From Amycolatopsis roodepoortensis (GTDB lineage Bacteria > Actinomycetota > Actinomycetes > Mycobacteriales > Pseudonocardiaceae), in assembly GCF_014873915.1 (NCBI RefSeq), contig NZ_JADBEJ010000004.1, positions 930,001 through 994,000 of the forward strand: DNA of 64,000 bases, read 5' to 3'. The position numbers were made by a program, and so were the translations under genes. Of the stretch, positions 1 to 8,922 are shown piece by piece. A model generated the notes under the pieces. The model was not told the DNA's origin. It was given only the letters and a program-made list of their open reading frames with translations, and did no database searches. The first letter of the stretch is position 1, and each line of letters begins with the position of its first letter.

Positions 1-1425
1 GGGATCGCCGTCGTGCGCCGGACGCCGCTGCCCGCCGGGCTCCCGGGCGGCGGGCTCGGCGGAGCGGACGGGACGGTGGAGGCGCTGGGGGCGGCGATGG
101 TCGCGGTGACCGTGCTGTTCGCGCTGATCCTCGTCCCGGCGGCCCTGCTCGGACGCCCGGCGTGGAAACACCTGCCGCACCGGCTGCGGCCCTGGCTCGG
201 CGGCTGGGCGGCGGCGCCGGTCGTCGCGCTGGCCGGACTGCTCGGCGGCGGCTTCGGCGCGGGGCTGGCGGTCGCGCTGCGGCAGCTGGTCGGCGCGAGC
301 GAACTCCGGCTGCCCGACACCTACTCCCTGGTGACCGTGCTGTGGGGCGCCGGTCTCGCGCTCGCCGTCGTGCTTGGTGTGCTGGGCTTCGCGGTCGCCG
401 TCCCGCTGCGACGGCTGCGCCGGGGCATCCCGAAGATCGTCGCGCTGATGGAGATCGACAAGGCACAGGAAGAGGAAGCCGCGAGCGCCTGGGCGCGCGC
501 GTCGTGGGAGCGCAAGCATCTGCACCATCTCGCGCTCACGGTCGCGCTGGCGATGGCCGCGGGCGGCGGGGCGCTCCTGGTGTTGCGCTTCGGTTTCGGC
601 CCGCTGCCGGGCTGGTTCAAGCCCCTCTCCGCGATCGGCGTGTTCGCGCTCGGCGCGATGGCGGCCGGGTTGCTGCGCGTGGTGTTCGCCGCCGCGACGA
701 CCCCCAAACGCAGCCGTCACCTCGGCGCGCTGGCGGATCTCGTGTGCTTCTGGCCGCGTGCCGCCCATCCGACCGTTCCGCCGAGTTACGCGCTCAAGGT
801 CGTCCCGGAACTCGCGGACCGCGTCAAGGAACATCTGGCCGATCCGGGCACCCGCGTCGTGCTGTCCGGCTACAACCTCGGCAGCCTGCTGACCGTGCTC
901 GCGGCGGCGCGGGTGATCGCCGATCTCCCGCCGGAGGACCGTGACCGGGTCGGGCTGCTGACCGCGGGATCACCACTGCAATGGGGTTACCAGCGCGCCT
1001 TCCCCGCCATGCTGCCGCAGGAGCAACTCGCCGGGCTGTACCGGGATCTCGACGGCCGCTGGCGCGCGCTGTGCCGCGGCACGGACATCTTCGGCGGCGG
1101 CGTCACGACGTGGCGGCATCGCGTGGTGGCCGGGAAACTGCTGGGCGACGGCTACCTGCCCGGCGGCGGGACCGGTCCGCTGGCCGCCGAGGCCGACGAT
1201 CAGGGCGTCCTGGTGCTCGGCGGTGATCACTGGCTGCCCGACCCGATGCGCGGGCCGACCGGGCGGCACCGCTGGGCACCCGGGGTCCTCAAGCACACGG
1301 ACTACGTCGTCGACGCCGAATGGGACAACGCCGTCGCGATGGCCGCCGGCCTCGGCCGTCCGCGCCCGAAGAACCCTTGGGGCGAACAGGGATCGCTGTT
1401 CGGAGACTTCCCGCAGATGCGCTGA
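1..1425 (+). CDS. Multi-pass membrane protein with alpha/beta-hydrolase-like C-terminal domain (5' partial)
   Basis: The frame is open from base 1, so the true start lies to the left; the first GTG inside the window is at 13. Counting from that GTG, hydrophobic segments fall near residues 26-46, 65-85, 106-128, 170-192 and 200-222, separated by a charged cytoplasmic-looking stretch (about 135-168). The C-terminal half is soluble and looks like the lipase-like domain of actinobacterial membrane proteins, but the nucleophile elbow reads G-Y-N-L-G-S (residues 286-291), so Asn sits where the catalytic Ser of GxSxG is expected. Candidate His residues near the C-terminus remain. The gene ends directly in front of a 55-nt perfect palindrome. 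Substrate and role are unknown; catalysis is doubtful. Confidence 0.75.
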   Translation, partial: GIAVVRRTPLPAGLPGGGLGGADGTVEALGAAMVAVTVLFALILVPAALLGRPAWKHLPHRLRPWLGGWAAAPVVALAGLLGGGFGAGLAVALRQLVGASELRLPDTYSLVTVLWGAGLALAVVLGVLGFAVAVPLRRLRRGIPKIVALMEIDKAQEEEAASAWARASWERKHLHHLALTVALAMAAGGGALLVLRFGFGPLPGWFKPLSAIGVFALGAMAAGLLRVVFAAATTPKRSRHLGALADLVCFWPRAAHPTVPPSYALKVVPELADRVKEHLADPGTRVVLSGYNLGSLLTVLAAARVIADLPPEDRDRVGLLTAGSPLQWGYQRAFPAMLPQEQLAGLYRDLDGRWRALCRGTDIFGGGVTTWRHRVVAGKLLGDGYLPGGGTGPLAAEADDQGVLVLGGDHWLPDPMRGPTGRHRWAPGVLKHTDYVVDAEWDNAVAMAAGLGRPRPKNPWGEQGSLFGDFPQMR

Positions 1426-1426
1426 A

Positions 1427-1481
1427 GCGCGTGAAGGCCCCCTTCCCTCGGCTGAGCCGAGGGAAGGGGGCCTTCACGCGC
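1427..1481. terminator. 55-nt perfect palindrome, copy 1 of the GTGAAGGCCCCCTT family
   Basis: A 26-bp perfect stem with a 3-nt loop (1453-1455) lies between the membrane protein (stop at 1425) and the convergent LPXTG-type gene (stop at 1494). It probably acts as a bidirectional terminator. Bases 1423-1480 are identical to 23131-23188, so this is also a dispersed repeat. Confidence 0.8.
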
Positions 1482-1493
1482 AACCAGCTAGCT

Positions 1494-2195
1494 TCAGTTG
1501 GCCTTGCGGCGCACGCGCAGCAGGACCAGGACGCCGGCACCGGCCAGGACCAGCAGGCCACCGGCCCACAGCAGCCAGGCGTTGTCGAAACCGGTGTCCG
1601 CGAGGTCGCCGCCGTTGCCACCGTTGCCGTCGACCACGGGGGCCGGGGCGGTGGTGCTGCTCGGGGCTTCGGACGTCTGAGAGGGCTTGTCCGGAGAGGT
1701 CGGAGCCGTCGTCGGCGGCTTGGCCGTCGTGGTCTTCGTCGGCTCGCTCGGCTTCGTCGGCTCGGAGGTCGGCGTCTTCTTTTCACCGCAGACGAACCAG
1801 TGGCTGATGGCCGCCTGCTGGTCACCCTTGTTCAGCGGCGAACGCAGCTGCTTCCACGGCGGGTTCTCGGGCAGCCCCTTCTCCCCCGGCACGTAGACGT
1901 TGTAGCCGTGGCCGCCCTTGACCACGATCGCCGTGACTGTGACGCCCTTGGCGACCGCGGTGATGTCGAGATACAGCTCGTTGTCACCGCCGGTGAAGGT
2001 CAGCTCCGAGGTGGGAATCAGCTTGCCCGGGACCTTGGCGCCTTCGCAGGTGGTGGCGTTGCTGCCCACGACCTGGGTCGCGCGGTCGTCGCTGCGGGTC
2101 GCGAGGGCGGTGCCGGCGGTCCCGACGAGGGCCACGGCGGCGAGGGCGACGACGGTGACGGCGGAACGGACACGCCGTCTCGGCTTGATCTGCAT
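1494..2195 (-). CDS. Secreted, sortase-anchored surface protein with LADTG sorting signal
   Basis: This 233-residue protein starts at ATG 2195, preceded by an AGGAGA Shine-Dalgarno (SD) sequence; the longer upstream frame has no such site. Residues 1-31 form an Arg-rich signal peptide ending in an A-L-A cleavage site. The middle region carries two Cys (in TTCEG and WFVCG) that could form a disulphide. A Thr/Pro/Ser-rich wall-spanning linker follows, then LADTG near residue 198, a hydrophobic segment and an RVRRK tail. LAxTG signals are typical of class E sortases in high-GC actinobacteria. The protein is therefore expected to be covalently linked to the cell wall. The function of the exposed domain is not recognised, and no sortase gene is seen in the window. 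Confidence 0.8.
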   Translation of the reverse strand: MQIKPRRRVRSAVTVVALAAVALVGTAGTALATRSDDRATQVVGSNATTCEGAKVPGKLIPTSELTFTGGDNELYLDITAVAKGVTVTAIVVKGGHGYNVYVPGEKGLPENPPWKQLRSPLNKGDQQAAISHWFVCGEKKTPTSEPTKPSEPTKTTTAKPPTTAPTSPDKPSQTSEAPSSTTAPAPVVDGNGGNGGDLADTGFDNAWLLWAGGLLVLAGAGVLVLLRVRRKAN

Positions 2196-2403
2196 TCGGA
2201 GCTCTCCTGTACCGATCGGGGGACAACGAGCGAAGCGTGGTGCCACCTCCGAGGGAACGCGGTCAACTCGCGGTACTCATACACGGAGTCGCGATAACCC
2301 ATCAGAGGGAAGCAAGGCCCGGACGGTATCGCACACGGATTTTACGGCGGTACCGGCACCCCAGGTGTTATCGCTCCGAGACCGGACGGCCCCCGGCACG
2401 GAA

Positions 2404-2437
2404 ACGGCCCACCATCCACAAAGGAATGGTGGGCCGT
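2404..2437 (-). terminator. Hairpin terminator of the APC permease
   Basis: A 12-bp perfect stem (2404-2415 with 2426-2437) and a 10-nt loop lie 15 bases past the permease stop on the minus strand. The stretch 2196-2451 otherwise holds only the promoter region of the surface-protein gene, in which I see no clear consensus. Confidence 0.7.
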
Positions 2438-2451
2438 CGAAACGAGAATGA

Positions 2452-3972
2452 TCAGTCCGAAACGGACGTCGGCACCTCGCCCTTGTTCTGCTTGCCGAGC
2501 AGGGAACGGCGGCGGCTGTAGGCGAAGTAGATGACGACGCCCAGCGCCATCCACGCCAGGAAGCGCAGCCACGTCAGCACCGTCAGGTTCAGCATCAGCC
2601 ACAGGCACGCGACGATCGCCAGGATCGGGATCACCGGGACCCACGGCACGCGGAAGGCGCGGGGCAGATCGGGCCGGGTCTTGCGCAGCACCAGCACGCC
2701 CGCCGAAACCAGCACGAAGGCGAACAGCGTCCCGACGTTGACCATTTCCTCGAGCTTGTCCGCCGGGAAGAAAGTCGCCGCGACCGCGACCAGTCCGCCG
2801 ACGACGATGGTCGCGCGCATCGGGGTCCCGGTCGGGCCGGTCTTCGCCAGGCCGCGCGGCATCAGGCCGTCACGCGACATCGCGAAGATGATCCGGATCT
2901 GGCCGAGCATCAGCACCATGACGACGGTCGTCAGACCGGCGAGGGCACCGACGGAGATGATGTTGGCCGCCCAGTCGACGCCGTTGGCCGCGAACGCGGA
3001 CGCGAGCGTCTTCTTGCCGCCGTCACCCGCCGTGGTGGCGAGCTCCTTGTAGTTCACCATGCCGACGACCACGAGCGACACGGCGACGTACAGCACCGTG
3101 ACGATGGCGAGCGAGCCGAAGATGCCGCGGGGCACGGCCTTCTGCGGGTTGCGGGTCTCCTCGGCGGTGGTCGCGACGATGTCGAACCCGATGAACGCGA
3201 AGAACACCAGCGACGCGGCGGCCAGCAGGCCGAAGACGCCGAACGCGCTGCTGCCGCCACCGGCGATCAGCGAGAACAGCGACTGGTCGACACCGGTCGA
3301 CGCCGATTCCCCGGCGGGCTGGGCGTCCGGGATGAACGGCGTGTAGTTCGACCCCTTGATGTAGAAGATGCCCAGCACGATCACGAACAGCACCACCGCG
3401 ACCTTGATCCCGGTGATCACCATGGAGAACCGCGAAGACAGCTTCGTGCCGACGGCGAGCAGCGTCGCGAGCACGAGCACCACGAGCAGGGCGCCCCAGT
3501 CGACCGGGATCGGGCCGAGCTCGAACGTCGTCTTCGTGCCCTTGCCGAAGATGTAGGAGAGCACGGTTTCGAGGTAGGCGGACCAGCCCTTCGACACCGC
3601 GGCCGCGCCGACCGCGAGCTCCAGGATGAGGTCCCAGCCGATGATCCACGCCATGAACTCGCCGAACGTGGCGTAGGAGAACGTGTACGCGCTCCCGGCC
3701 ACCGGGACGGTCGACGCGAATTCCGCGTAACAGAGGGCGGCCAGCGCACACGCGATGGCCGCGAACACGAACGCGAGCGAGACCGACGGCCCCGCGAAGT
3801 CACCGGCCGTGCGCGCGGTGAGGGTGAAGATACCGGCACCGATGACGACGGCGACACCGAAGACGGTCAGGTCCCACGCGCTCAGGTTCCGCCTGAGCTT
3901 CGTCCCCGGCTCGTCGGTGTCCGCGATGGACTGCTCGATGGATTTCGTACGCCACAGACCGTTTCCGGGCAC
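2452..3972 (-). CDS. APC-superfamily cationic amino acid permease
   Basis: This 506-residue integral membrane protein of the amino acid/polyamine/organocation family resembles the CAT/YfnA branch. It carries the helix 1 signature around IGAGIF (near residue 44), the CAT-like run through YAEFAS and VAGSAY, and the FFAFIGFD-AEETRNP segment that binds substrate and forms the family loop. About twelve to thirteen hydrophobic segments are visible. Translation starts at GTG 3972 behind a GGAGG SD. It probably imports basic or branched amino acids; the exact substrate cannot be read from sequence. The gene stands alone, with a hairpin downstream and a CDF transporter gene upstream on the same strand about 140 bp away. 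Confidence 0.85.
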   Translation of the reverse strand: MPGNGLWRTKSIEQSIADTDEPGTKLRRNLSAWDLTVFGVAVVIGAGIFTLTARTAGDFAGPSVSLAFVFAAIACALAALCYAEFASTVPVAGSAYTFSYATFGEFMAWIIGWDLILELAVGAAAVSKGWSAYLETVLSYIFGKGTKTTFELGPIPVDWGALLVVLVLATLLAVGTKLSSRFSMVITGIKVAVVLFVIVLGIFYIKGSNYTPFIPDAQPAGESASTGVDQSLFSLIAGGGSSAFGVFGLLAAASLVFFAFIGFDIVATTAEETRNPQKAVPRGIFGSLAIVTVLYVAVSLVVVGMVNYKELATTAGDGGKKTLASAFAANGVDWAANIISVGALAGLTTVVMVLMLGQIRIIFAMSRDGLMPRGLAKTGPTGTPMRATIVVGGLVAVAATFFPADKLEEMVNVGTLFAFVLVSAGVLVLRKTRPDLPRAFRVPWVPVIPILAIVACLWLMLNLTVLTWLRFLAWMALGVVIYFAYSRRRSLLGKQNKGEVPTSVSD

Positions 3973-4113
3973 CCTTGACCTCCTACACCTGACTGCGGTT
4001 CAACGGACCCTATCGCCCGGTCGTGACGGCAGCGCGGTGGGAGAGCAACGAAGTACCCGGAGGTCGTGGCGGTAATCGGCGCGGTACGGAGAGTTGCCCC
4101 GGATGGCGGCCGC

Positions 4114-5028
4114 TCAGGCCAGCGCGCGGTCCAGATCCGGCTCCAAATAGATCAGCTTCGCCGTGGGCACCTTCGCCCGCACACGCGCTTCGGCGTCGTC
4201 GATGGCCTGCGCGATGTCCGCGGTCTCCAACCCCGGCACCAGTGCGAGCTTCGCGGCCACCAGCATCTCGTCCGGGCCGATGTAGAGCGTCCGGATGTGG
4301 ATGACCCGCTCGACCTTGCCCGCGGCGAGCTCGTCGACGATCACGTCGAGGTCGGATTCGGAGGCGCCTTCGCCGATCAGGAGGCTCTTCATCTCGATGA
4401 TCAGGATGATCGCGATGACGCCGAGCAGCACACCGATCGTCACGGTGCCGATGCCGTCCCACACCGGGTTCCCGGTGACGACCGACAGCCCGACACCGCC
4501 GAGCGCGAACACCAGGCCGAACAGCGCGCCCGCGTCCTCCAGCAGGACGACCGGCAGCTCGGGCGTCTTGGCCTGGCGGATGAAGGCCCACCAACCGGCG
4601 TCGCCCTTGATCTTCTTCGACTCCTGGATCGCGGTGTAGAAGCTGTAGCACTCCAGCCCGATCGCGACCACGAGGATGCCGACCGCCACCAGCGGCGAGG
4701 TCAGCTCTTCGGGATGCGAGATCTTGTGGATGCCCTCGTACAGCGCGAACACCGAGCCGAGGCTGAACAGCATCAGCGCGACGATGAACGAGTAGAAGTA
4801 CCGGTCCCGCCCGAAGCCGAACGGGTGCGTGCGGGTGGCCTTGCGCTGCGAGGTCTTCTGGCCGAGCAGCAGGAGCCCCTGGTTCGAGGTGTCCGCGAGC
4901 GAGTGCACGGACTCCGCCAGCATCGAGGACGACCCCGTGATGAGGAAGCCGGTGAACTTCGCGGCCGCGATTCCGGCGTTCGCCACGAGCGCGGCGATGA
5001 TCGCCTTGGTTCCGCCACCTGCAGACAC
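4114..5028 (-). CDS. Cation diffusion facilitator (ZNT9-like subgroup) transporter
   Basis: This is a 304-residue divalent-metal/proton antiporter of the CDF family. The metal site of helix 2 is present as AESVHSLADTSNQ (HxxxD). The helix 5 site reads LLEDAGALFG, with acidic residues rather than a second HxxxD, as in the SLC30A9/ZNT9-like branch. A cytoplasmic C-terminal domain follows the last helix, from about residue 215. GTG 5028 is preferred because GGGGAG lies six bases upstream; the alternative TTG at 5034 abuts the SD. It probably exports zinc or a related metal. No metal-responsive operator is evident in the 5029-5165 gap it shares with the divergent AfsR-like gene. Confidence 0.85.
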   Translation of the reverse strand: MSAGGGTKAIIAALVANAGIAAAKFTGFLITGSSSMLAESVHSLADTSNQGLLLLGQKTSQRKATRTHPFGFGRDRYFYSFIVALMLFSLGSVFALYEGIHKISHPEELTSPLVAVGILVVAIGLECYSFYTAIQESKKIKGDAGWWAFIRQAKTPELPVVLLEDAGALFGLVFALGGVGLSVVTGNPVWDGIGTVTIGVLLGVIAIILIIEMKSLLIGEGASESDLDVIVDELAAGKVERVIHIRTLYIGPDEMLVAAKLALVPGLETADIAQAIDDAEARVRAKVPTAKLIYLEPDLDRALA

Positions 5029-5171
5029 GTGCAACTCCCCAATGGTGTCCCGATATGCCGGGTTCGAAGGCTAGCAGTGCGGATGTGCCCATACACGGCG
5101 GGCGGGACAGGTCACAGAATTGTCGGGCCCCCTCGCTAGTCTCGCCCCTCTCATGACCTGGGGAGGTGCCC

Positions 5172-8171
5172 GTGCCGCGATTCGGCGTGCTCGGACCGTT
5201 GACGATCGAGAGCCCGCCCGGGCGGCGCACGACGCCGCGCGGCGAGCACCAGCGCGCCCTGCTGGCCGTCCTGCTGCTGAACGCGAACTCGTCCGTCCCG
5301 GTCGACGCGCTGGTCGAGACCCTCTGGCCGGACACGCCACCGAAGTCCTACTCCTCGAATCTGCACACGTACGTCTCGCGCCTGCGGGCCCGGTTCGAGG
5401 GCCTGGAGATCGAGCGGGAGCCCCACGGTTACCGGCTGGTGGTCGAGCCTGTCGACCTCGATCTCCTGTCCTTCCGCGAAGCCGCCGCGGCGGGGAAGGC
5501 GGCGGCGCGGGCGGGCGATCCGGCGGCCGCTGCCGGGCACTACCGCCGGGCGCTGGCGGAATGGCGCGGCCCGGTCCTTTCCGGACTGCACATCCCCCGG
5601 CTCGACGCGGACATCGCCCGCCTGGAGTCGGAACGCCTGGCCGCCTTCGAAGACTGTGTGGACGCCGAACTGTCCGACGGCAGGCACGGCGAGCTCACCG
5701 GCGAGCTCCAGGCGATGATCACCGAGCATCCGCTGCGCGAGCGGCTCGCCGCGCAGCTGATGATCGCGCTGCACCGCGCCGGACGGCAGGCCGATTCCCT
5801 TGCCGTCCACCGCGATCTGCGCGCCACGCTCGTCGAGGAGCTCGGTGTGGAGCCCGGCGCCGAGGTCCGCCGGGTGCACGCCGCCGTGTTGCGCGGCGAA
5901 GACCCGGTGCCGTCGGCCAAGGCGGCGCCGGTCTTCCCGATCTGCCAGCTGCCGCCGGACATCGCGGATCTCGCGGGCCGCGAGAACGAGATCGCGAAGC
6001 TCTCCGCGCTGCTCGGCGAAGGCAAGGGCGTCCCGGTCGCGGTGATCACCGGCGAACCGGGGGCAGGCAAGTCGACGCTCGCGGTCAGCACCGCGCACAG
6101 GCTCCGCCGGTCCTTTCCGGACGGTCAGCTGTTCGTCCCGCTGGCGGGCGCCTCCGACCCTCGCGACCTTTCCGACGTCCTCGGCGACCTGCTGCGCGCG
6201 CTCGGCGTCATCGGTCCGGCCATCCCGGACGACGTCGAGGCCAGGGCGGCGGTCTACCGCGGCCGCCTCGCCGATCGGCGGGTCCTCGTGGTGCTCGACG
6301 ACGCCGCGAACCCCGAGCAGGTTCGCGCGCTGCTGCCGGGAACGCCGGGCAGCGCCGTGCTGATCACCAGCAGGCGTCGGCTTTCCGGGCTCGCGGGGGC
6401 GGATCGGCTGCATCTCGCGCCGCTGTCCGGCACCGAGGCGATGGCCCTGCTGGCGCGGCTGGCCGGGCCGGACCGGGTCGGCGCCGAACGCGCGGACGCG
6501 GAACGCATCGCCAAGGCCTGCGGCAATCTCCCGCTGGCGTTGCGGATCGCCGGCAGCAGGCTCGCGATGCGGCCCGGCCTGCCGCTCGGGAAGCTCGCCG
6601 GGAAACTGGAGGACGAGGTCTCGCGCCTGGACGAGCTCCAGGTCAGCGATCTCCAGGTCCGCGGCAGTATCGCGTTGAGCTATGAGGCGCTGAGCCCGGC
6701 GGCGCGGCGCGCTTTCCGGCTGATCGGCCGCTGCCGCACCCTCGACCTGCCCGCTTGGGCGGTGTCGACGCTGATCGATGACGAAGGCGCCGACGAGGCC
6801 ATCGACGAGCTCGTCGAGGCCAGCTTGCTGGAAGCCACCGGTCTCGATCCGACGGGCGAGCAGCGGTTCCGTGTCCACGACCTCGTGCGCGTGTTCGCCA
6901 CGGAACTCGGCCGGGCGCTGGAGACCCGCGCCGAGCGGGTGGCGACGGTCGCGAAGGTGTCGGACGCGGCGCTGTGCCTGGCCGACACGGCGGCCCGCCG
7001 CCTGCCGAGGACGGTGCCGATGCCGTTGTCGGATCACGACGTGCCCGCGCAGCCGTTGGCGGGCGAGCTGGTCGAGCGCCTGCTGAGCGACCCCGGCACC
7101 TGGTTCTCCGTGGAGCGGGCCAACCTGGTCGCCGCCGTCTCTTCGCTGTGCGCCGTCGGCTGGCGGCGGAAAGCGTTGCGGATACTGGAAAGGCTGAGCG
7201 CGTACCTGTACCTGCACAGTCATTACACCGACATGCGGACGGCGTACGAGACCTTGCGCGACGCCGCTCGCGAGGCGGGCGACCGGCACATCGTGGTCAT
7301 CGCCAAGGCGAACCTGGCGGTGCTGCTGCACGTTCGCGGCGAGTACGAGCTCGCCGCCGAGGGCTACCGCGAATGTTCGAAGGAATTGGCGGAACTGGGT
7401 GACATTTCCGCGCAGGCGTGGGTCGAGACAAATCTGGCGCGCTGCCTCGTCGGGCTCGGCCGGGCAGGCGAATCCCTGCACGCCGCGACCCAGGCCCGCG
7501 AACTGTCCACTGTGGAGGAAAGCGGGGCCTACGCACGGCAGGCGGAATCCGCGGCGCTGCATCGGCTCGGCAAGATCTCCGAGGCGCTGGAGATCGACAG
7601 GAGCAGCCTCGCGGACGCGCGCGAGCGCGGCGACGAACGTCAGCTCGGTGTTGCCCTGCAAGGGCTTTCGTGGTCGCTGATGCTCGGCGGCCGCCCGGAC
7701 GAGGCCCTTGAGACGATCGAGGAGTCGGTCCGGGTGCTGCGCCGGACGACGGCGAAATCGGCGCTGGCGAAGTCGTTGCGCACCCAGGGCGCGATCCTCG
7801 CGGGCGCCGGACGGCGGGACGGCGCGGTGAAGGCGTACGAGCACGCGCGGCGGCTGGCGGGAGCGCTCGAAGAGCGGCCGAGGGAGCTTTCCTGCACGCG
7901 CGCGATAGCCGCGAGCTGGATCGGCGACGGGCGGGCCGATCGCGCGATTCCCGTGCTGCGGCAATGCCTTGACGAATTCCGCGCCATGGGCGGGAAACCC
8001 GCGACGGCCCTCACCCTGCACGTGTTGCGCAGGGCGTACGAGGCCGTCGGGGAAACGAAGGCGGCCGAGGCGGCGGGCGAAGAGGCGAAGCGATTGGAAG
8101 TCCCCCACGACGCCAACGCTTCGACCCTCGTCCGGCTGCTGTTGTCGCTCACCGAACCCGCCCCGGCCTGA
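5172..8171 (+). CDS. AfsR/SARP-family transcriptional regulator with NB-ARC and TPR domains
   Basis: This is a large pathway-type activator of about 999 residues. In order it has a winged-helix OmpR-like DNA-binding domain (residues 1-95), a bacterial transcriptional activation domain (about 100-240), an NB-ARC-type STAND NTPase with Walker A GEPGAGKST (near 300) and Walker B VLVVLDDA (near 373), and a C-terminal TPR-like helical array (about 660-990). Such proteins bind direct repeats near promoters of secondary-metabolite or developmental genes and respond to nucleotide or phosphorylation state. GTG 5172 is favoured because GGGGAG is six bases upstream; GTG 5166 overlaps that SD. No biosynthetic cluster is adjacent, so the target is unknown. 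Confidence 0.9.
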   Translation: MPRFGVLGPLTIESPPGRRTTPRGEHQRALLAVLLLNANSSVPVDALVETLWPDTPPKSYSSNLHTYVSRLRARFEGLEIEREPHGYRLVVEPVDLDLLSFREAAAAGKAAARAGDPAAAAGHYRRALAEWRGPVLSGLHIPRLDADIARLESERLAAFEDCVDAELSDGRHGELTGELQAMITEHPLRERLAAQLMIALHRAGRQADSLAVHRDLRATLVEELGVEPGAEVRRVHAAVLRGEDPVPSAKAAPVFPICQLPPDIADLAGRENEIAKLSALLGEGKGVPVAVITGEPGAGKSTLAVSTAHRLRRSFPDGQLFVPLAGASDPRDLSDVLGDLLRALGVIGPAIPDDVEARAAVYRGRLADRRVLVVLDDAANPEQVRALLPGTPGSAVLITSRRRLSGLAGADRLHLAPLSGTEAMALLARLAGPDRVGAERADAERIAKACGNLPLALRIAGSRLAMRPGLPLGKLAGKLEDEVSRLDELQVSDLQVRGSIALSYEALSPAARRAFRLIGRCRTLDLPAWAVSTLIDDEGADEAIDELVEASLLEATGLDPTGEQRFRVHDLVRVFATELGRALETRAERVATVAKVSDAALCLADTAARRLPRTVPMPLSDHDVPAQPLAGELVERLLSDPGTWFSVERANLVAAVSSLCAVGWRRKALRILERLSAYLYLHSHYTDMRTAYETLRDAAREAGDRHIVVIAKANLAVLLHVRGEYELAAEGYRECSKELAELGDISAQAWVETNLARCLVGLGRAGESLHAATQARELSTVEESGAYARQAESAALHRLGKISEALEIDRSSLADARERGDERQLGVALQGLSWSLMLGGRPDEALETIEESVRVLRRTTAKSALAKSLRTQGAILAGAGRRDGAVKAYEHARRLAGALEERPRELSCTRAIAASWIGDGRADRAIPVLRQCLDEFRAMGGKPATALTLHVLRRAYEAVGETKAAEAAGEEAKRLEVPHDANASTLVRLLLSLTEPAPA

Positions 8172-8209
8172 CCGGGGGGTGCCCGACCCCTCAGACGGGC
8201 ACCACCCGG
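8172..8209. terminator. Hairpin between convergent genes
   Basis: A GC-rich imperfect stem (8172-8185 with 8196-8209, one mismatch) and a 10-nt loop directly follow the AfsR-like stop codon and precede the convergent small membrane protein. Confidence 0.65.
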
Positions 8210-8229
8210 AAGTCATCATCGGGTGCGGA

Positions 8230-8733
8230 TCACCCGAACCGTGGTTCGCGGCGTCCGGCGGAGAACCAGGCCAGCACGATCACCAGCACGCCGTTGGCCG
8301 CCGCGTCCCACATCGGCGGCGCGGCGGGCCCGAGCCGCGATACCGCGAACACGTTGATCAGCCCGGCGACGGTCAGCATCACACGCACTGGCTGGGTGCC
8401 CGACACCACCAGCGCGGCCGTGAGCAGCACCTGCGCGCCGAGCGAGACGAGCACGACCAGCGGAAGGTTCAGCCTGCTCTCCGCTTCGGCGGCGAGGCCG
8501 TGCAGGCCGGAGCCCGCGGCCTTGACGGACTCGATCGTCTCACCCGCCAACCCCGCCAGCGCCTGCGCGGAGCCGACCAGGTCTTGCCCGCTCGGCAGCG
8601 GGAGCACCAGGTCGACGACCGGGACGAGCACGGTCACCACAGCGGCTCCGAGCGCGGCGAGCAGGACGGTGGGGCGCGCGGAGACCGGCACCCGGAAAGC
8701 GCGTCCGCTCGCCGTGTCGGGATGGGAAGTCAC
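8230..8733 (-). CDS. Small four-helix membrane protein of unknown function
   Basis: This 167-residue hypothetical protein starts at GTG 8733, with GGAG about nine bases upstream. It has a short polar N-terminus, a hydrophobic segment near 24-45, a polar loop near 48-90, then three closely spaced segments near 91-112, 117-133 and 140-158, ending in a basic tail. It sits alone between the AfsR-like regulator (convergent) and the manA operon (same strand). No recognised domain was found; the residue pattern suggests an actinobacterial membrane protein of unknown role. Confidence 0.65.
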   Translation of the reverse strand: MTSHPDTASGRAFRVPVSARPTVLLAALGAAVVTVLVPVVDLVLPLPSGQDLVGSAQALAGLAGETIESVKAAGSGLHGLAAEAESRLNLPLVVLVSLGAQVLLTAALVVSGTQPVRVMLTVAGLINVFAVSRLGPAAPPMWDAAANGVLVIVLAWFSAGRREPRFG

Positions 8734-8853
8734 TACTGCTGCTCCTTGGCTATCGACATCCGGGACGAGCCGACGCCAAGCGCCGGGTCACCCCTTCGGG
8801 CGATAGTTGCGGAAGCCACCACACGGAACGCACACACTTCGGCCAAGCCCCCA

Positions 8854-8917
8854 CGCATTTCGTCCTCTGGATGCGGTCCTTGCGCGCGCAAGTACCGCAT
8901 CCAGAGGACGAAATGCG
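8854..8917. terminator. 64-nt near-perfect palindrome downstream of manA
   Basis: The arms 8854-8877 and 8894-8917 are perfectly complementary. The interior TGCGCGCGCA is itself self-complementary, so almost the whole element can fold into one long hairpin. It lies just past the manA stop (8923) and probably terminates the mannose operon. Its sequence is unlike the GTGAAGGCC family elsewhere in the window. Confidence 0.75.
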
Positions 8918-8922
8918 AGAAA

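Noticed and set aside
5151..8219. 1,022-residue open frame antisense to the AfsR-like regulator
   Set aside because: It mirrors the regulator codons, is rich in Arg/Gln/Gly, and the sense gene has clear domains.
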